Of a stretch of DNA of 64,000 nt, positions 17,334 through 26,800 are shown one piece after another (position 1 is the first letter of the stretch; each line of letters begins with the position of its first letter). The translations under genes and the position numbers were made by a program. The notes below the pieces were generated by a model. That model saw nothing but the letters and a program-made list of their open reading frames with translations, did not search any database and had not been told where the DNA came from. The stretch is from Brevundimonas naejangsanensis. Lineage in GTDB: Bacteria; Pseudomonadota; Alphaproteobacteria; Caulobacterales; Caulobacteraceae. Location of the stretch: the NCBI RefSeq assembly GCF_000635915.2, contig NZ_CP015614.1, positions 2,215,501 through 2,279,500 of the forward strand, given 5' to 3'.

Positions 17334-17750
17334 ATGAACATCGTCCAGCAGCTCGCTGCCGAAGAAAAAGCCCGCCTGCTCGAAGGCAAGACCATCCCCG
17401 ACTTCCAGCCGGGCGACACCCTGCGCGTCAACGTGCGCATCAAGGAAGGCGAGCGCGAACGCATCCAGGCGTTCGAAGGCGTCTGCATCGCCCGTGACGG
17501 CGGCGGCGTGAACGAGACCTTCACGGTCCGCAAGATTTCGTTTGGTGAAGGCGTGGAGCGTCGCTTCCCGATCCTGTCGCCGAACGTCGACTCCATCGAA
17601 GTGAAGCGCCGCGGCGTCGTCCGTCGCGCCAAGCTGTATTACCTGCGCGACCGTCGCGGCAAGTCGGCCCGGATCGCCGAGCGCCAGACGGCCCGCAAGG
17701 TCGCCGTCCCCGCCACCGGCACGGTCGAAAAGGCGGGCGACGAGGCCTGA
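17334..17750 (+). CDS. rplS: 50S ribosomal protein L19
   Basis: 138 residues. The L19 core is clear: [30 protein letters not shown], and [24 protein letters not shown]-terminal extension of about 20 residues ([21 protein letters not shown]) goes beyond the 115-residue E. coli protein. It sits at the 30S-50S interface. A strong ribosome site (CCGGAGAA) precedes it. Followed by a terminator. Confidence 0.97.
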   Translation: MNIVQQLAAEEKARLLEGKTIPDFQPGDTLRVNVRIKEGERERIQAFEGVCIARDGGGVNETFTVRKISFGEGVERRFPILSPNVDSIEVKRRGVVRRAKLYYLRDRRGKSARIAERQTARKVAVPATGTVEKAGDEA

Positions 17751-17779
17751 TTTCAGGCTTCGGCTTCGCGCTGAAGATC

Positions 17780-17812
17780 AAAAGCCCCGGCGGAAACGCC
17801 GGGGCTTTTTTA
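17780..17812 (+). terminator. Rho-independent terminator after rplS
   Basis: AAAAGCCCCGGCG and CGCCGGGGCTTTTTT form a perfect stem with a GAAA-like loop, then a T run. Confidence 0.93.
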
Positions 17813-17828
17813 GTGCTCTTCTTTGAGG

Positions 17829-17867
17829 GCGCTACCGCTCGCCGCGCGGCGGCTTGCTGCTTGAGCG
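17829..17867. repeat. short repeat, family G copy 1
   Basis: GCGCTACCGCTCGCCGCGCG and following bases through CTTGAGCG. It is a 39-bp element matched by 17877-17914 on the same strand and by the reverse complement at 38396-38434. It lies just after the rplS terminator. Confidence 0.75.
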
Positions 17868-17876
17868 GGTGGAGTG

Positions 17877-17914
17877 GGCTAGCGCTCGCCGCCCGGCGGC
17901 TCGCTGCTTGAGCG
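17877..17914. repeat. short repeat, family G copy 2, inside the DUF2383 3' end
   Basis: Direct repeat of copy 1 about 48 bp away. It lies inside the final codons of the minus-strand DUF2383 gene and supplies its SSSEPPGGER ending and stop codon. Confidence 0.75.
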
Positions 17915-18370
17915 CGGGCCGACGCCCGCGAGGCTGTGCTTCAACGCGCTGAGTTGATCAGAGCCCGCGCAGACCTCGCCATAGGCGCGGCGGATGCTTT
18001 CCTTGGTCGTGGCCGACAGGGCCTCGTCCGCCAGGGCCCGCTCGAACCGGCTTTTCAACTGATCCTCGCCGCGTTCGACCGTGTCGATCATCGAGACCTC
18101 GTTGCGCAGCAGGGCGTGGCTGATGTCGCTAAAGGCGCGCTGGGCCTTGGACAGGATGGACCGATCCTCCTCCGGCGATCCGCCGCGCTCGCGCACAGCC
18201 GCCTTGAGCTCCTCGGCCACGCGGCGGCGCTCGGACGCCCGCCCTTCGAACCAGTCGCGATAGGCCTCGCCGGGCGCGTTGACCGCGCCCTCATGATAGC
18301 CCTGGGCGCTGTCGATCAGCCCCTCGACCAGACCGTTGAGGACCTTGATGTCGTGACTGTTGCCGCTCAT
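17879..18370 (-). CDS. DUF2383-family (PA2169-like) four-helix protein
   Basis: 163 residues. VLNGLVEGLIDSAQGYHEGA is the typical first helix of the DUF2383 ferritin-like bundle; the next helices hold RRRVAEELKAAVRERGG and RGEDQLKSRFERALAD. Function is unknown; the family is often linked to stress. The last ten residues come from a short repeat that is also present elsewhere, so the natural C-terminus was probably replaced by repeat insertion. Confidence 0.82.
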   Translation of the reverse strand: MSGNSHDIKVLNGLVEGLIDSAQGYHEGAVNAPGEAYRDWFEGRASERRRVAEELKAAVRERGGSPEEDRSILSKAQRAFSDISHALLRNEVSMIDTVERGEDQLKSRFERALADEALSATTKESIRRAYGEVCAGSDQLSALKHSLAGVGPRSSSEPPGGER

Positions 18371-18441
18371 CGGAAACCTCCCTTGGCCGTTTCACAGGTT
18401 CAATCCCTGCCAGCAGCGAAGGTTGCCGACCTGCCCGCGCT

Positions 18442-19284
18442 CTACAGCTTGGTGCGTAGAGACCAGAGTTCCGGGAAGCAGCGGCGCTTCAGCGTCTCGA
18501 CCAGGTAACCCACGCCGTCGGTGCCGCCCGTGCCCTGGCGGCGGCCGATGATGCGCTCGACCGTGACCACGTGCTTATGCCGCCACGTCAGCAGGGCGTC
18601 GTCCAGATCGACCAGCTTCTCGGCCAGTTGGTACAGGGGCCACCAGCGCTCGGTGTCGCGATAGACCTCCAGCCAGGCGGCCTCGACGCCCTCGTTCGCC
18701 TCATAGGACTGGCTGACGTCGCGGTTCAGCACCGCGTCGGGCACCGGCAGGCCCGCCTTGGCCAGCTGGAGCAAGGCGTCGTCATAAAGGCTGGGCGATT
18801 CCAGCGCCGCCTTCAGCGCCGCATGGGCGGCCGGGCGTTCGGCGTGAAAGCGCAGGAAGCGGGGGTCCTTCAGACCCAGCATGGTCTCCAGCCGGCGGAA
18901 CTGATCGCTCTGGAAGCCCGAGCTGGCGCCCAGGTCGCCGCGGAACTTCAGGTAGTCGGCGGGCGTCATGGTGGCCAGGATGTCCCAGCTCTGGGTCATC
19001 ACCGACTGGATTCGGCTGACGCGGGCCAGGCTCTTGTAGGCGGGCACCAGATCGCCGGCGCGCACCAGCGACTGCGCCAGGGCCACCTCGTGCAGGATCT
19101 GCTTGAGCCACAGTTCCTTGGTCTGGTGGATGATGACGAACAGCATCTCGTCGTGCTGGTCGGAGCGCGGCTTCTGGGCGGACAGGATGTCGTCAAGCGC
19201 CAGATAGCCGGCGTAGGTCACGCCCTGCGGCTCGTGCTTAGCCGTCTCGATAGCGTGTCCGCGAATGTCGTTTGCGTCGGTCAT
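18442..19284 (-). CDS. kynA: tryptophan 2,3-dioxygenase
   Basis: 280 residues. Haem enzyme that opens the indole ring of tryptophan to N-formylkynurenine. TYAGYLALDDILSAQ, then MLFVIIHQTKELWLKQ with the conserved active-site His, and a C-terminal MIGRR/GTGGTDG-like stretch (IIGRRQGTGGTDGVGYL) are diagnostic. No other kynurenine-pathway gene lies within the window, so the operon is split. Confidence 0.96.
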   Translation of the reverse strand: MTDANDIRGHAIETAKHEPQGVTYAGYLALDDILSAQKPRSDQHDEMLFVIIHQTKELWLKQILHEVALAQSLVRAGDLVPAYKSLARVSRIQSVMTQSWDILATMTPADYLKFRGDLGASSGFQSDQFRRLETMLGLKDPRFLRFHAERPAAHAALKAALESPSLYDDALLQLAKAGLPVPDAVLNRDVSQSYEANEGVEAAWLEVYRDTERWWPLYQLAEKLVDLDDALLTWRHKHVVTVERIIGRRQGTGGTDGVGYLVETLKRRCFPELWSLRTKL

Positions 19285-19350
19285 GAGCCAGCTATCGCCC
19301 GATCAGCCGGGCGGGGCCAGACCCTTTTTCAACGCGGCCGCGCCCTGGCC

Positions 19351-19881
19351 TTAGTTGGCGGCGCGGTCGTCGGCGACGGCGTTGGCGGCCATCTGGCGGC
19401 CGTTGGCGAAGGCGTCGCGGGCGCCGTTATAGATGAAGCCGTAGGTCGGATAGACCGTGGTGCCCAGATCGTTGATCGGGTTGTACCAGACCTTCACCCG
19501 GCTCCAGTCGCCCGAGGAGGAGACGTCGACGACGGTGACGTTCTCTTCGACCTTGCCGCGGCTGCCGCCCCAGTTGGCGTGGGTGACGCGGATCACGCGG
19601 TCGGTCAGGACGTCGGAGACGACGGCGACGTGGCCGGCGCTCATGCGGCCGTGGGGCTGGAACACCAGCACCGAGCCGGTCTCAGGCGCATCGCCGGTGC
19701 GGAACTTGCTGACGGCCTGACGCCACCAGGTCCAGGCGTCGCCGAAAATCTGAATCCCCGAGAACATGCGCGCGAAGGTCACGCACTGCCAATAGGGGTC
19801 GCCGGCTTGGGCGGGGGTGGTGCTGAAGGCGAAGAACCCAAGGGTCGCCGCAAGGGCGGCGGCTGTGAGCCGTTTCATCAT
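19351..19881 (-). CDS. secreted CHAP-domain amidase/peptidase
   Basis: 176 residues. Signal peptide ending near TPAQA (residue 26). The CHAP catalytic Cys is in DPYWQCVTFAR and the His in MSAGHVAVVSDV, with HANWGG further on. Probably cleaves peptidoglycan peptides in the periplasm. It lies upstream of kynA on the same strand without an obvious functional link. Confidence 0.9.
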   Translation of the reverse strand: MMKRLTAAALAATLGFFAFSTTPAQAGDPYWQCVTFARMFSGIQIFGDAWTWWRQAVSKFRTGDAPETGSVLVFQPHGRMSAGHVAVVSDVLTDRVIRVTHANWGGSRGKVEENVTVVDVSSSGDWSRVKVWYNPINDLGTTVYPTYGFIYNGARDAFANGRQMAANAVADDRAAN

Positions 19882-19913
19882 CTGGCGTGCTCCCGACTGA
19901 ACGCGGACAAGCC

Positions 19914-21047
19914 TTAGACGATAGGATCAGAATGTTGAAGAACTGTTTCCGACTGTTTCCCCTGTCGATCCACAGATGATCGACGCCGTTTCGCCCATCC
20001 GCGCAGGAAACTGCGGGCCGGGCGCTCGATCAGCCGATGAACAATCGCAGCGGCGACAATCAGTCCCGCGATGATCGCCAGCCACAACGCCAGCGGAAGC
20101 TGCTTGTCTTCCGCTCCGATCAGACGCGCCACCACATTGACCGCCAGTATCTGCCACGGGGCGCACAGCATATAGACGGCGTAACTGATCTCGCCGAGAT
20201 AGACAGCGGGCGCCGAGCCCAGAACGCCCGCCTTGCTCGCCGGAATGCTGGCCAGGGCCAGGATCAGAAGACCGCCCGACAGGACAGTGATCCCGTCCCA
20301 GCTCAACAGGGCGGCGCTGAACGCCATCACGACCGCCGCCGCCGCAGCCAGCAAGCCCGCGCGCGGCAGGGGCGCGCGGCGATAGACCAGATAAAGGGCG
20401 CAGCCGTAGGCGAAGCAGGGCACGATCCGCAGCGCCCCCCATTTGAACGTCGCCTCGGTCAGGCGATAGCCGGCGACGCGCTCGAACCCGACATAGAGGG
20501 CGGCCAGCAACAGGGCCGCCGCCCCCGTCGCCACCCACGGCCGATCACGCAGCTTCCATGCGGCGGCGGCGAAAATGGGGAAGGTCAGATAGGCGAACCA
20601 CTCGGCCGAGATCGACCAGGACGGATGGTTCCAGCCCGCCTCGCCGGCGAAGCCCCAGGCGTGGACCATCAACAGATTGGGCAGCAGGGTCTTCCAGCTG
20701 AGGATGCCGGAATCGATCGCCATGCCCGCCGCCGTCGCCGCCAGGCCCAGGGCCATGACGCCGAACAGGGTGAATAGGTGCAGCGGATAGATGCGGGCTA
20801 TGCGCGCCCACAGGAAGCTTCTGTAGCCGAACCGCTTCTCGCCGAAGGCCTGCAGATAGACGTGGCTGAGGATGAAGCCCGACAGGACGAAGAAGAGTTC
20901 GACGCCGAGATAACCCTTGGCCGCCAGGGCGGGCATGCCGCCGACCGCCAGGTTCGGCCACATCAGATAGACCACGACCCACAGGGCCGCGAGGAACCTG
21001 AGCGAAGTCAGGGGACGGATGTCGATCGGCGTCGCTGCGGGCGTCAT
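19914..21047 (-). CDS. acyltransferase family 3 membrane protein (OafA/YrhL type)
   Basis: 377 residues with about ten membrane helices. N-terminal DIRPLTSLRFLAALWVV carries the family R-x10-H pattern only in part, since the usual conserved His is replaced by a Tyr/Leu (VVYLMWP). VELFFVLSGFILSHVY and the RIARIYPLHLF motif are intact. Family members acetylate sugars of O-antigen, exopolysaccharide or other surface glycans. No surface-polysaccharide cluster is adjacent. Confidence 0.88.
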   Translation of the reverse strand: MTPAATPIDIRPLTSLRFLAALWVVVYLMWPNLAVGGMPALAAKGYLGVELFFVLSGFILSHVYLQAFGEKRFGYRSFLWARIARIYPLHLFTLFGVMALGLAATAAGMAIDSGILSWKTLLPNLLMVHAWGFAGEAGWNHPSWSISAEWFAYLTFPIFAAAAWKLRDRPWVATGAAALLLAALYVGFERVAGYRLTEATFKWGALRIVPCFAYGCALYLVYRRAPLPRAGLLAAAAAVVMAFSAALLSWDGITVLSGGLLILALASIPASKAGVLGSAPAVYLGEISYAVYMLCAPWQILAVNVVARLIGAEDKQLPLALWLAIIAGLIVAAAIVHRLIERPARSFLRGWAKRRRSSVDRQGKQSETVLQHSDPIV

Positions 21048-21129
21048 GAGACCATCCTGGCCGGTGAACCGACCGGGGACAGCCCGGCCGCGCTGAGGGG
21101 ATCAGTGCAAGCCCGGCGCCAGCTTGACC

Positions 21130-21582
21130 TTATTCTACGCGGCCGCTCTCGCCCGCGCGCTCGATGGCGGCGACGGCGGCGGCGCAGCCGGTCAGGGTCT
21201 GGCCGCCGATCTCGACCTTGGCGGTCAGGGGATAGGTGCGGTCGCTCATGCCGTCCGAACAGTCGGTCGCCGTCAGGGTGACGGCCAGATCGGCGCCCGC
21301 TTCCGTCTTCGTCGTCCAACTGACGAGATTGCCCTGAAGCGTCGGGCCGGGGTTCGCGGCCTTCTGCTCCGGCCGGTCGACGCCGGAATAGGTCAGACCC
21401 TGCGGCGTGATCTCCACGGCCCAGAAGGGCTCGGTTCCCAGCGCGCGCACCGGCTGGTCCAGATCGACTCCCGCCAGGACGCGCGACTCGGCCTTGGCGG
21501 CGTCAGGCGTCTTCTGGGCCGGTTGGGAGCAGGCGGCGAGGACCAGCGACAGGGCGGCGGTTGACAGGAATACGGCGCGCAT
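21130..21582 (-). CDS. COG3650-like putative lipoprotein
   Basis: 150 residues from the ATG at 21582, which has an AGAAAGGA ribosome site; a longer frame is not signal-like. Lipobox LVLAAC at about residue 17. The core GTEPFWAVEITPQGLTYSG and CSDGMSDRTYPL match the family of small exported proteins that often co-occur with META/HslJ domains. Two mature cysteines may pair. Function unknown. It is divergent from the DNA methyltransferase gene. Confidence 0.8.
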   Translation of the reverse strand: MRAVFLSTAALSLVLAACSQPAQKTPDAAKAESRVLAGVDLDQPVRALGTEPFWAVEITPQGLTYSGVDRPEQKAANPGPTLQGNLVSWTTKTEAGADLAVTLTATDCSDGMSDRTYPLTAKVEIGGQTLTGCAAAVAAIERAGESGRVE

Positions 21583-21679
21583 GGGCGATCCTTTCTGAGG
21601 TTCGTCGGCCAAGGTCAGGGTTTGCCGCCGCCTCGTCAAGACAGGCGCCAAAGCGGCGCGGCTGGGTTAATGTGGCCCC

Positions 21680-22840
21680 ATGCCGATTCGTCCCGCACCC
21701 GCCACAGACTCAGGCGCCGCCTTCACGGCCTGCGAGTTCTTTGCGGGCGGCGGGCTGGCGGGGCTGGGGCTGCATCTGGGCGGCGCCGGTTTCCGCACCG
21801 TCCTGGCCAACGACATCGACGCGGCCAAGGCCCGCGCCTTTCGCGCCAACCACCCGGACACGCCGCTGATCCACGACGACGTCTGGGCGGTGACGCCCGA
21901 TCAAGTGCCCGGCGCGCCTGACCTGTGCTGGGCCTCCTCGCCATGTCAGGACGTCAGTCTGGCGGGCGCGCGCGGGGGTCTGAAGGCGCAGCGGTCGGGC
22001 GCCTTCTGGGGCTTCTGGAAGCTGATGCAGGGGCTGGACGCCGAGGGCCGCGCGCCGCGCGTCATCGTGCTGGAAAACGTGGTCGGCCTGCTGACCTCGG
22101 GCGAGGGGCAGGACTTCGCCGCCGTGTGCGGGGCCATGGTCGAGGCCGGTTACACGGTCGGGGCGCTGGAGCTGGACGCCGGACTGTGGCTGCCCCACTC
22201 GCGCCCGCGACTGTTCATCATCGCCATGCGGGGGATCGAGGGGCCGCGTCTGAAAGGCCCCGCCCTGCCCTTCCACTCGCCGCGTCTGACCGCCGCCTGG
22301 GCGCGGCTGCCGGCGAGCCTGAAGGCGAACTGGGCCTGGTGGGGGCTGGACACGCCGCCGCGCCGCAACCTTGATCTGGCGGCGGTGCTGGAGCCGGACG
22401 TTCCCTGTTTCGACGAGGCGGAGGCGCAGACCCTGCTGGCCATGCTGTCGCCGCTGCACCGGGCGCGGCTGGAGGCGATCCAGGCCTCGGGCGAACGGCG
22501 CGTGGGCGCCGCCTTCCGCCGGGTGCGGACCAAGGACGGCCGGAAGCTGCAACGCCTGGAGCTGCGCTTCGACGGGCTGGCGGGCTGTCTGCGCACCCCC
22601 TCGGGCGGGTCGTCGCGGCAATATGTGGTCATCGTGGAGGACGGCCAGGTCGCCCTGCGCCGCCTGACCGGCCGCGAGGCGGCCCGGCTGATGGGCGTGG
22701 ACGAGGCCTATCGCCTGCCCGCCAGCGAAAGCGCGGCGCTGAAGCTGATGGGGGACGCCGTGGCCGTGCCCGTCGTCGCGGCCCTGACGCGCGGCCTGTT
22801 CCTGCCCGCCCTGACCGACGGCGCCGAAGCCGCAGCCTGA
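21680..22840 (+). CDS. DNA (cytosine-5)-methyltransferase, apparently solitary
   Basis: 386 residues. Motif I FFAGGGLAGLG (20-30), motif IV PCQ (88-90, catalytic Cys89), motif VI ENV (132-134), motif VIII SRPRLF, and motif X GDAVAVPVV near the C-terminus, so all catalytic parts are present. The target-recognition region (about 225-330) is modest. No restriction endonuclease or Vsr gene is adjacent, so it looks like an orphan methylase. The target sequence cannot be read from the protein. Base usage resembles its neighbours. Confidence 0.9.
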   Translation: MPIRPAPATDSGAAFTACEFFAGGGLAGLGLHLGGAGFRTVLANDIDAAKARAFRANHPDTPLIHDDVWAVTPDQVPGAPDLCWASSPCQDVSLAGARGGLKAQRSGAFWGFWKLMQGLDAEGRAPRVIVLENVVGLLTSGEGQDFAAVCGAMVEAGYTVGALELDAGLWLPHSRPRLFIIAMRGIEGPRLKGPALPFHSPRLTAAWARLPASLKANWAWWGLDTPPRRNLDLAAVLEPDVPCFDEAEAQTLLAMLSPLHRARLEAIQASGERRVGAAFRRVRTKDGRKLQRLELRFDGLAGCLRTPSGGSSRQYVVIVEDGQVALRRLTGREAARLMGVDEAYRLPASESAALKLMGDAVAVPVVAALTRGLFLPALTDGAEAAA

Positions 22841-22844
22841 ACCG

Positions 22845-23153
22845 TCAGTAATAGAGGTCGTCGTCCTTGCGGTCCTCGGAGCCCTCGATGCCGGGGTCCA
22901 GGTGGTTGTCGACCCGGTCGTCCCAACCGTCGCGGTCCGACCGGAAGGCCAGAGCCATCAACCCCCAGGCGAGGCCGACCGTGCCAAGCACGCCCAGCCC
23001 CATGGCGATCCAGCCGTGCAGGCTCATCTCGCCGCCGCCGATCAGACGCCAATAGGCCGCCATCCCAAGCGTGCTGACGGCCGATATGGCCACGGCGAGA
23101 ACCAGCGACCGCAGAAGCCGGACCAGCCGCCCGCCTCTGGAGGTCTTCGTCAT
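22845..23153 (-). CDS. two-helix membrane protein at the end of the ydbH operon
   Basis: 102 residues. Basic N-terminus (SRGGRLVRLLR), two membrane helices (about 14-36 and 45-68), then a charged cytoplasmic tail (RSDRDGWDDRVDNHLD) ending KDDDLYY. Lies 8 bp after the ydbL-like gene and converges on the methyltransferase gene with 4 bp between stops. No family recognised; may belong to the operon. Confidence 0.72.
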   Translation of the reverse strand: MTKTSRGGRLVRLLRSLVLAVAISAVSTLGMAAYWRLIGGGEMSLHGWIAMGLGVLGTVGLAWGLMALAFRSDRDGWDDRVDNHLDPGIEGSEDRKDDDLYY

Positions 23154-23161
23154 GGTTCAGC

Positions 23162-23521
23162 TCAGCGCTGGACCCACTGGCCCTGGGCGTTCTTGTACCA
23201 CTGGCCCGTGCTGATGCGCGGCAGCAGCTGGGTTTCGAACATCCGGGCCCCAGCCACTTCGGCGGTGGTGCCGGCGTCGGCGGCGCTGCGGGCGTAGGCC
23301 TGGCGGCGGCCGGCGTTGGTCGCGCTGATGGCGGCCTGGGTGTCGCCGTCGACCGAGGTGCGCACGCCGACATAGCCGTCGGCCTGTTCGCCCGCCGCGC
23401 CGGCGGCCTTAGCCCGGTCGACCAAAGCCTTTTGCGAAGCGGTCTGGGCCACGGCGGCGCCGGCGGCGACGCCCAGGGCGGCAACTGCGGCCATAGCCAC
23501 GAAGAGTTTGCGGTTCGTCAT
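23162..23521 (-). CDS. ydbL: YdbL-like periplasmic protein (DUF1318)
   Basis: 119 residues. Cleavable signal ending AAGAAVAQT. Mature part has KALVDRAKAAGAAGEQADGYVGVR, the DUF1318 core, and ends GQWYKNAQGQWVQR. In E. coli YdbL assists the YdbH-YnbE bridge that carries phospholipid to the outer membrane. The gene order ydbH-ynbE-ydbL is kept here. Confidence 0.9.
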   Translation of the reverse strand: MTNRKLFVAMAAVAALGVAAGAAVAQTASQKALVDRAKAAGAAGEQADGYVGVRTSVDGDTQAAISATNAGRRQAYARSAADAGTTAEVAGARMFETQLLPRISTGQWYKNAQGQWVQR

Positions 23522-23540
23522 GTCAAAGCCCCCTTTCGTA

Positions 23541-23729
23541 TCAGAACAGGTTGGGGTTTTCGCGGAGCAGGTTCTGCAGTTCCTGATCCAGCTTGATGCG
23601 GATATCGGCGTCCAGCTTGGCGTAGATTTGCAGCGGCTCGCTGAACTTGATGTTCACCGTAGGCGCGCATGCGGCCAGGCTGACGGCGCTAAGGCCAAGC
23701 ATGGCGACGATCTGACGCTTGCTGATCAT
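23541..23729 (-). CDS. ynbE: YnbE-like small lipoprotein
   Basis: 62 residues. Signal with the LAAC lipobox at about residue 21, then APTVNIKFSEPLQIYAKLDAD and a short helix ending LLRENPNLF. In E. coli YnbE multimers extend the YdbH groove to the outer membrane. Located between the ydbH- and ydbL-like genes. Confidence 0.9.
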   Translation of the reverse strand: MISKRQIVAMLGLSAVSLAACAPTVNIKFSEPLQIYAKLDADIRIKLDQELQNLLRENPNLF

Positions 23730-23817
23730 GGGGCCGATCTCCGAAGGCGGCGTTGGAAGTCACCGCCATCTAACGCTGCGGCGAGTGAACGGGTTCTGAA
23801 CAAAGCGAAGCCGCCGA

Positions 23818-26800
23818 TCAAGGCTGCTCATCCGTCGTCAGCACGGGCGCTTCGCCGCGCCGAGCATATTCCAGCAGATCCGAGACGATCTGGTTGGCGT
23901 TCCACGTCGTGTCGAGCGTCAGGTCGATGGGCGTATCGGACGGCAGATTCAGCTTCTTGTTCATGAAGTCGCGGCGGATCAGCTCCATGAAGGTCAGCCG
24001 CAGTTGCTCGCGCTGAGGCGGATCATGGCGGCCGTTGATGCGGAAGCGCACGCCCAGACGGCCTTCGTCCAGACTGTTCACTTCGGCCGTCAGGTCGCTG
24101 ATCGCCAGGTCCTGCATGGCCTGATAGGCGAGGTCCTGCATGGTGTTGGGGGGCAGGTCGGCCGAGTTGGCCCCGCCGGCGCCCAGATCGTCGAACACCT
24201 CCGGCTGGATCGACAGACGGCCGGGCCGCACCCCGTTCAGCACGCCGCCCACGATGCGCCAGCCCGCCTTGGGGTCATAGGTGAAGGGCAGACGGCCGGA
24301 CACCACGGCGTCCAGCTCCGCCTTGTCCTGAAGATTGGCGCTCTTCAGCAGCTCGTTCAGCTGCACGCCCTCGACGACGATCACCCCGCCCCACCCTTCG
24401 CCCGGCGTCAGCGGCAGGGACAGGGGCTCGACGCTGATGCGCCCGCCCGCCGCCTGGATCCGCCCGCCGCCGATGGTCAGGGCCTTTTCGTCCAAGCCGA
24501 ACGTCAGCTGGAAATCGGTCAGCGGCGTCACCGTCTGCACCCGATCGGCGGTCAGCGTCTGATCGGGCGCGGTGATCAGGGGCGTCAGACTGGTGAACTC
24601 CACCCCCCCCTTCAGGCCCTGAACCTTGCCCGCCGGGCTGGTGAAATCCAGATCCGGCACGGTCAGGACGCCGGAACTGGTCGCCCCCTCGGCAGTCCAG
24701 TCGAACCGCCCCTCGAACCCGGCCGAGCCCTCGACCGGCGACTTTACATAGTCCGCCACCAACGGGCTGAGATCGGCCGGCTGTAGGCCGTGCTCGGTGA
24801 AGGTCAGGTTGGGCGCGGCAATCGCCGCCCCGCCCGCCTGAAGGCGCCCGTCGTGGCGCAGGTCGATGCGACCGACCTCATGGCCCAGTCGGGTGAGATC
24901 GAAACCGGCGGTCCAGACCTCATCGGCCAACTGAGCCTCGCCCTTGGCCTGAAGCGGCAGGAAGCGAGCCGGGTCGGCGACGTCGGAAACCTGGGCCTTA
25001 GAGATCGCGGCCCGCATCGACAGCCCCTTGGCGGCGCCGTCGACGGCCAGGCGGCCTTCCGCCTGCGAAAACCGCATCTCCAGAAACGGCGCCGTGGCCT
25101 GCACGTCCGCGAGGCGGCCGCGCGCCCGCCAGGCGCCGCCCTGTGCCGTGATCAGCGGCTCGTCGCCAGGACAGATCCGGCCCGAGATCGCCTCGACCGA
25201 GTTCTCGCCCAAATCCAGCTTGCCGATCGTCAGAGGGATGCAGTCGTCCGCCGTATAGGTCAGCCGCCCGCCCGACGAAGCCAGTTCGCCCTGGGTGCTG
25301 AAGGCGATGTCGCGCGCCGGGCCGAAGTCCAGTCCGGCCCGTCCCTTGAGGCGCGCCGCAAAGCCGCCGCGCGTCAGGCGCCACTCGACCCCTTCAAAGC
25401 GGGCGTCCGGCAGGCCGCCGCCGCGCGTGGAGGTCAAGCTCAGCGCCCCGCCCCCGCTTGCGCCCTCGCCCGAGGCGAACAGCGGCTTGCGGTGCGCTTC
25501 CAGCCGCAGCTCGCCGCCGTTGGCCGGGCGCGCCGTGATCGGCTGCGGCAGCGTAAGCTCCAGCCCGGCGTTATCCCCCGAGAGGCGGAAGCGCGGGGCG
25601 TTCAGGGCGAAGTCGCCCAGAGCGCGCTTCAACGCAGCCATTTCGGGCAGGTCGTCCGCCGTCGGCCCGCCCAGCGAGGTCACGGCGGCATGATCAGCCT
25701 TCACGGCGCCCTGCAGATCGATCCGGGTCACCGCGTCGCGCACGACGTCCAGATTCAGCGCGCCGCTGGCGCCGCGCAGACTGAAATCCTTGGCGCGCAC
25801 GGATCGCGCCTGCAGCGCCACCGGCGCCTGCGCCTCCAGCGCATCGCCATGGCCGCCCGCGCGCAGGCTGGCCGAGCTCAGGCTCAGGCCCTCCAGCCGC
25901 GTCTCGCCCGCGCGGCCCGCCTCGACATTGAGGCGCGCGCGCGTCGTCACCGACCAGCGCGCCTTGTCGGCCTCCACGCCCCCGGCGACCGCCACTTCGG
26001 CGTCCGTCAGACCAAGATCCAGCGCGCGCGCCTGAAGCCCCTCGGCCGCAACCGAGCCCGCCGTGGTCGCCAGGCGGCCCTTGCCCTTGAGATCATAGCG
26101 ATTGATCCAGCCCGCGACCTGACCAACGAAGGCCAGGTCGGCGTTGACGGCGCGGCTGCTCACGCCGGCCCCGCCGGCTGCATCCGCAGTGAACCGGCCG
26201 GTCAGGGCGACGCGCCCGTCGCCGCGCCGCGTCTTCATGTCCGGATAAGGCAGGTCGCCCTTCAGATGCAGGACCGCGCCCTCGCTGCTCGCCTGATCCT
26301 TGGCCGCAAACCGTTCGGCCTGAAGATCAAGCGCGACCGCAAGCCGGTCACCGGTCGTCGTCGCCTCGATCACGCCGCCCAGACCGCGCGCCTCGATCCC
26401 GCCGCTCTTGAGCGAGGCCGCAGGCATCCGGCCCGACAACCGCATCAGCTTTCCGTTGTCGATGCGCGCGTCGGCCAGCAGATTGACCGGGCCGTATTCC
26501 GTGTCGATGCGCGCCTGGCCGCGCTCGACGATGACCAGAGGCGCGCGCGAATCCGGCTTGGGCGGCTTGCCGGTGAACTCTTCGACCAGAGGGTCCAGAC
26601 TGCCCAGCGACAGCTTGCCGTCCTTCCACGCCGCGCGGACGATCGGCCGAACCAGCCGCACCCGACTGGGGGTCACGCCCAGCCCGGCTTTCGACCAGGG
26701 CAAGCCCAGGGCGTAATCGACCTCGACCCGCTCGACCTTGAAGTCCGGATTCTTGGGATCGCCGATGGAGATCTTGCCGACGAAGCCGTTGACCTCCAGC

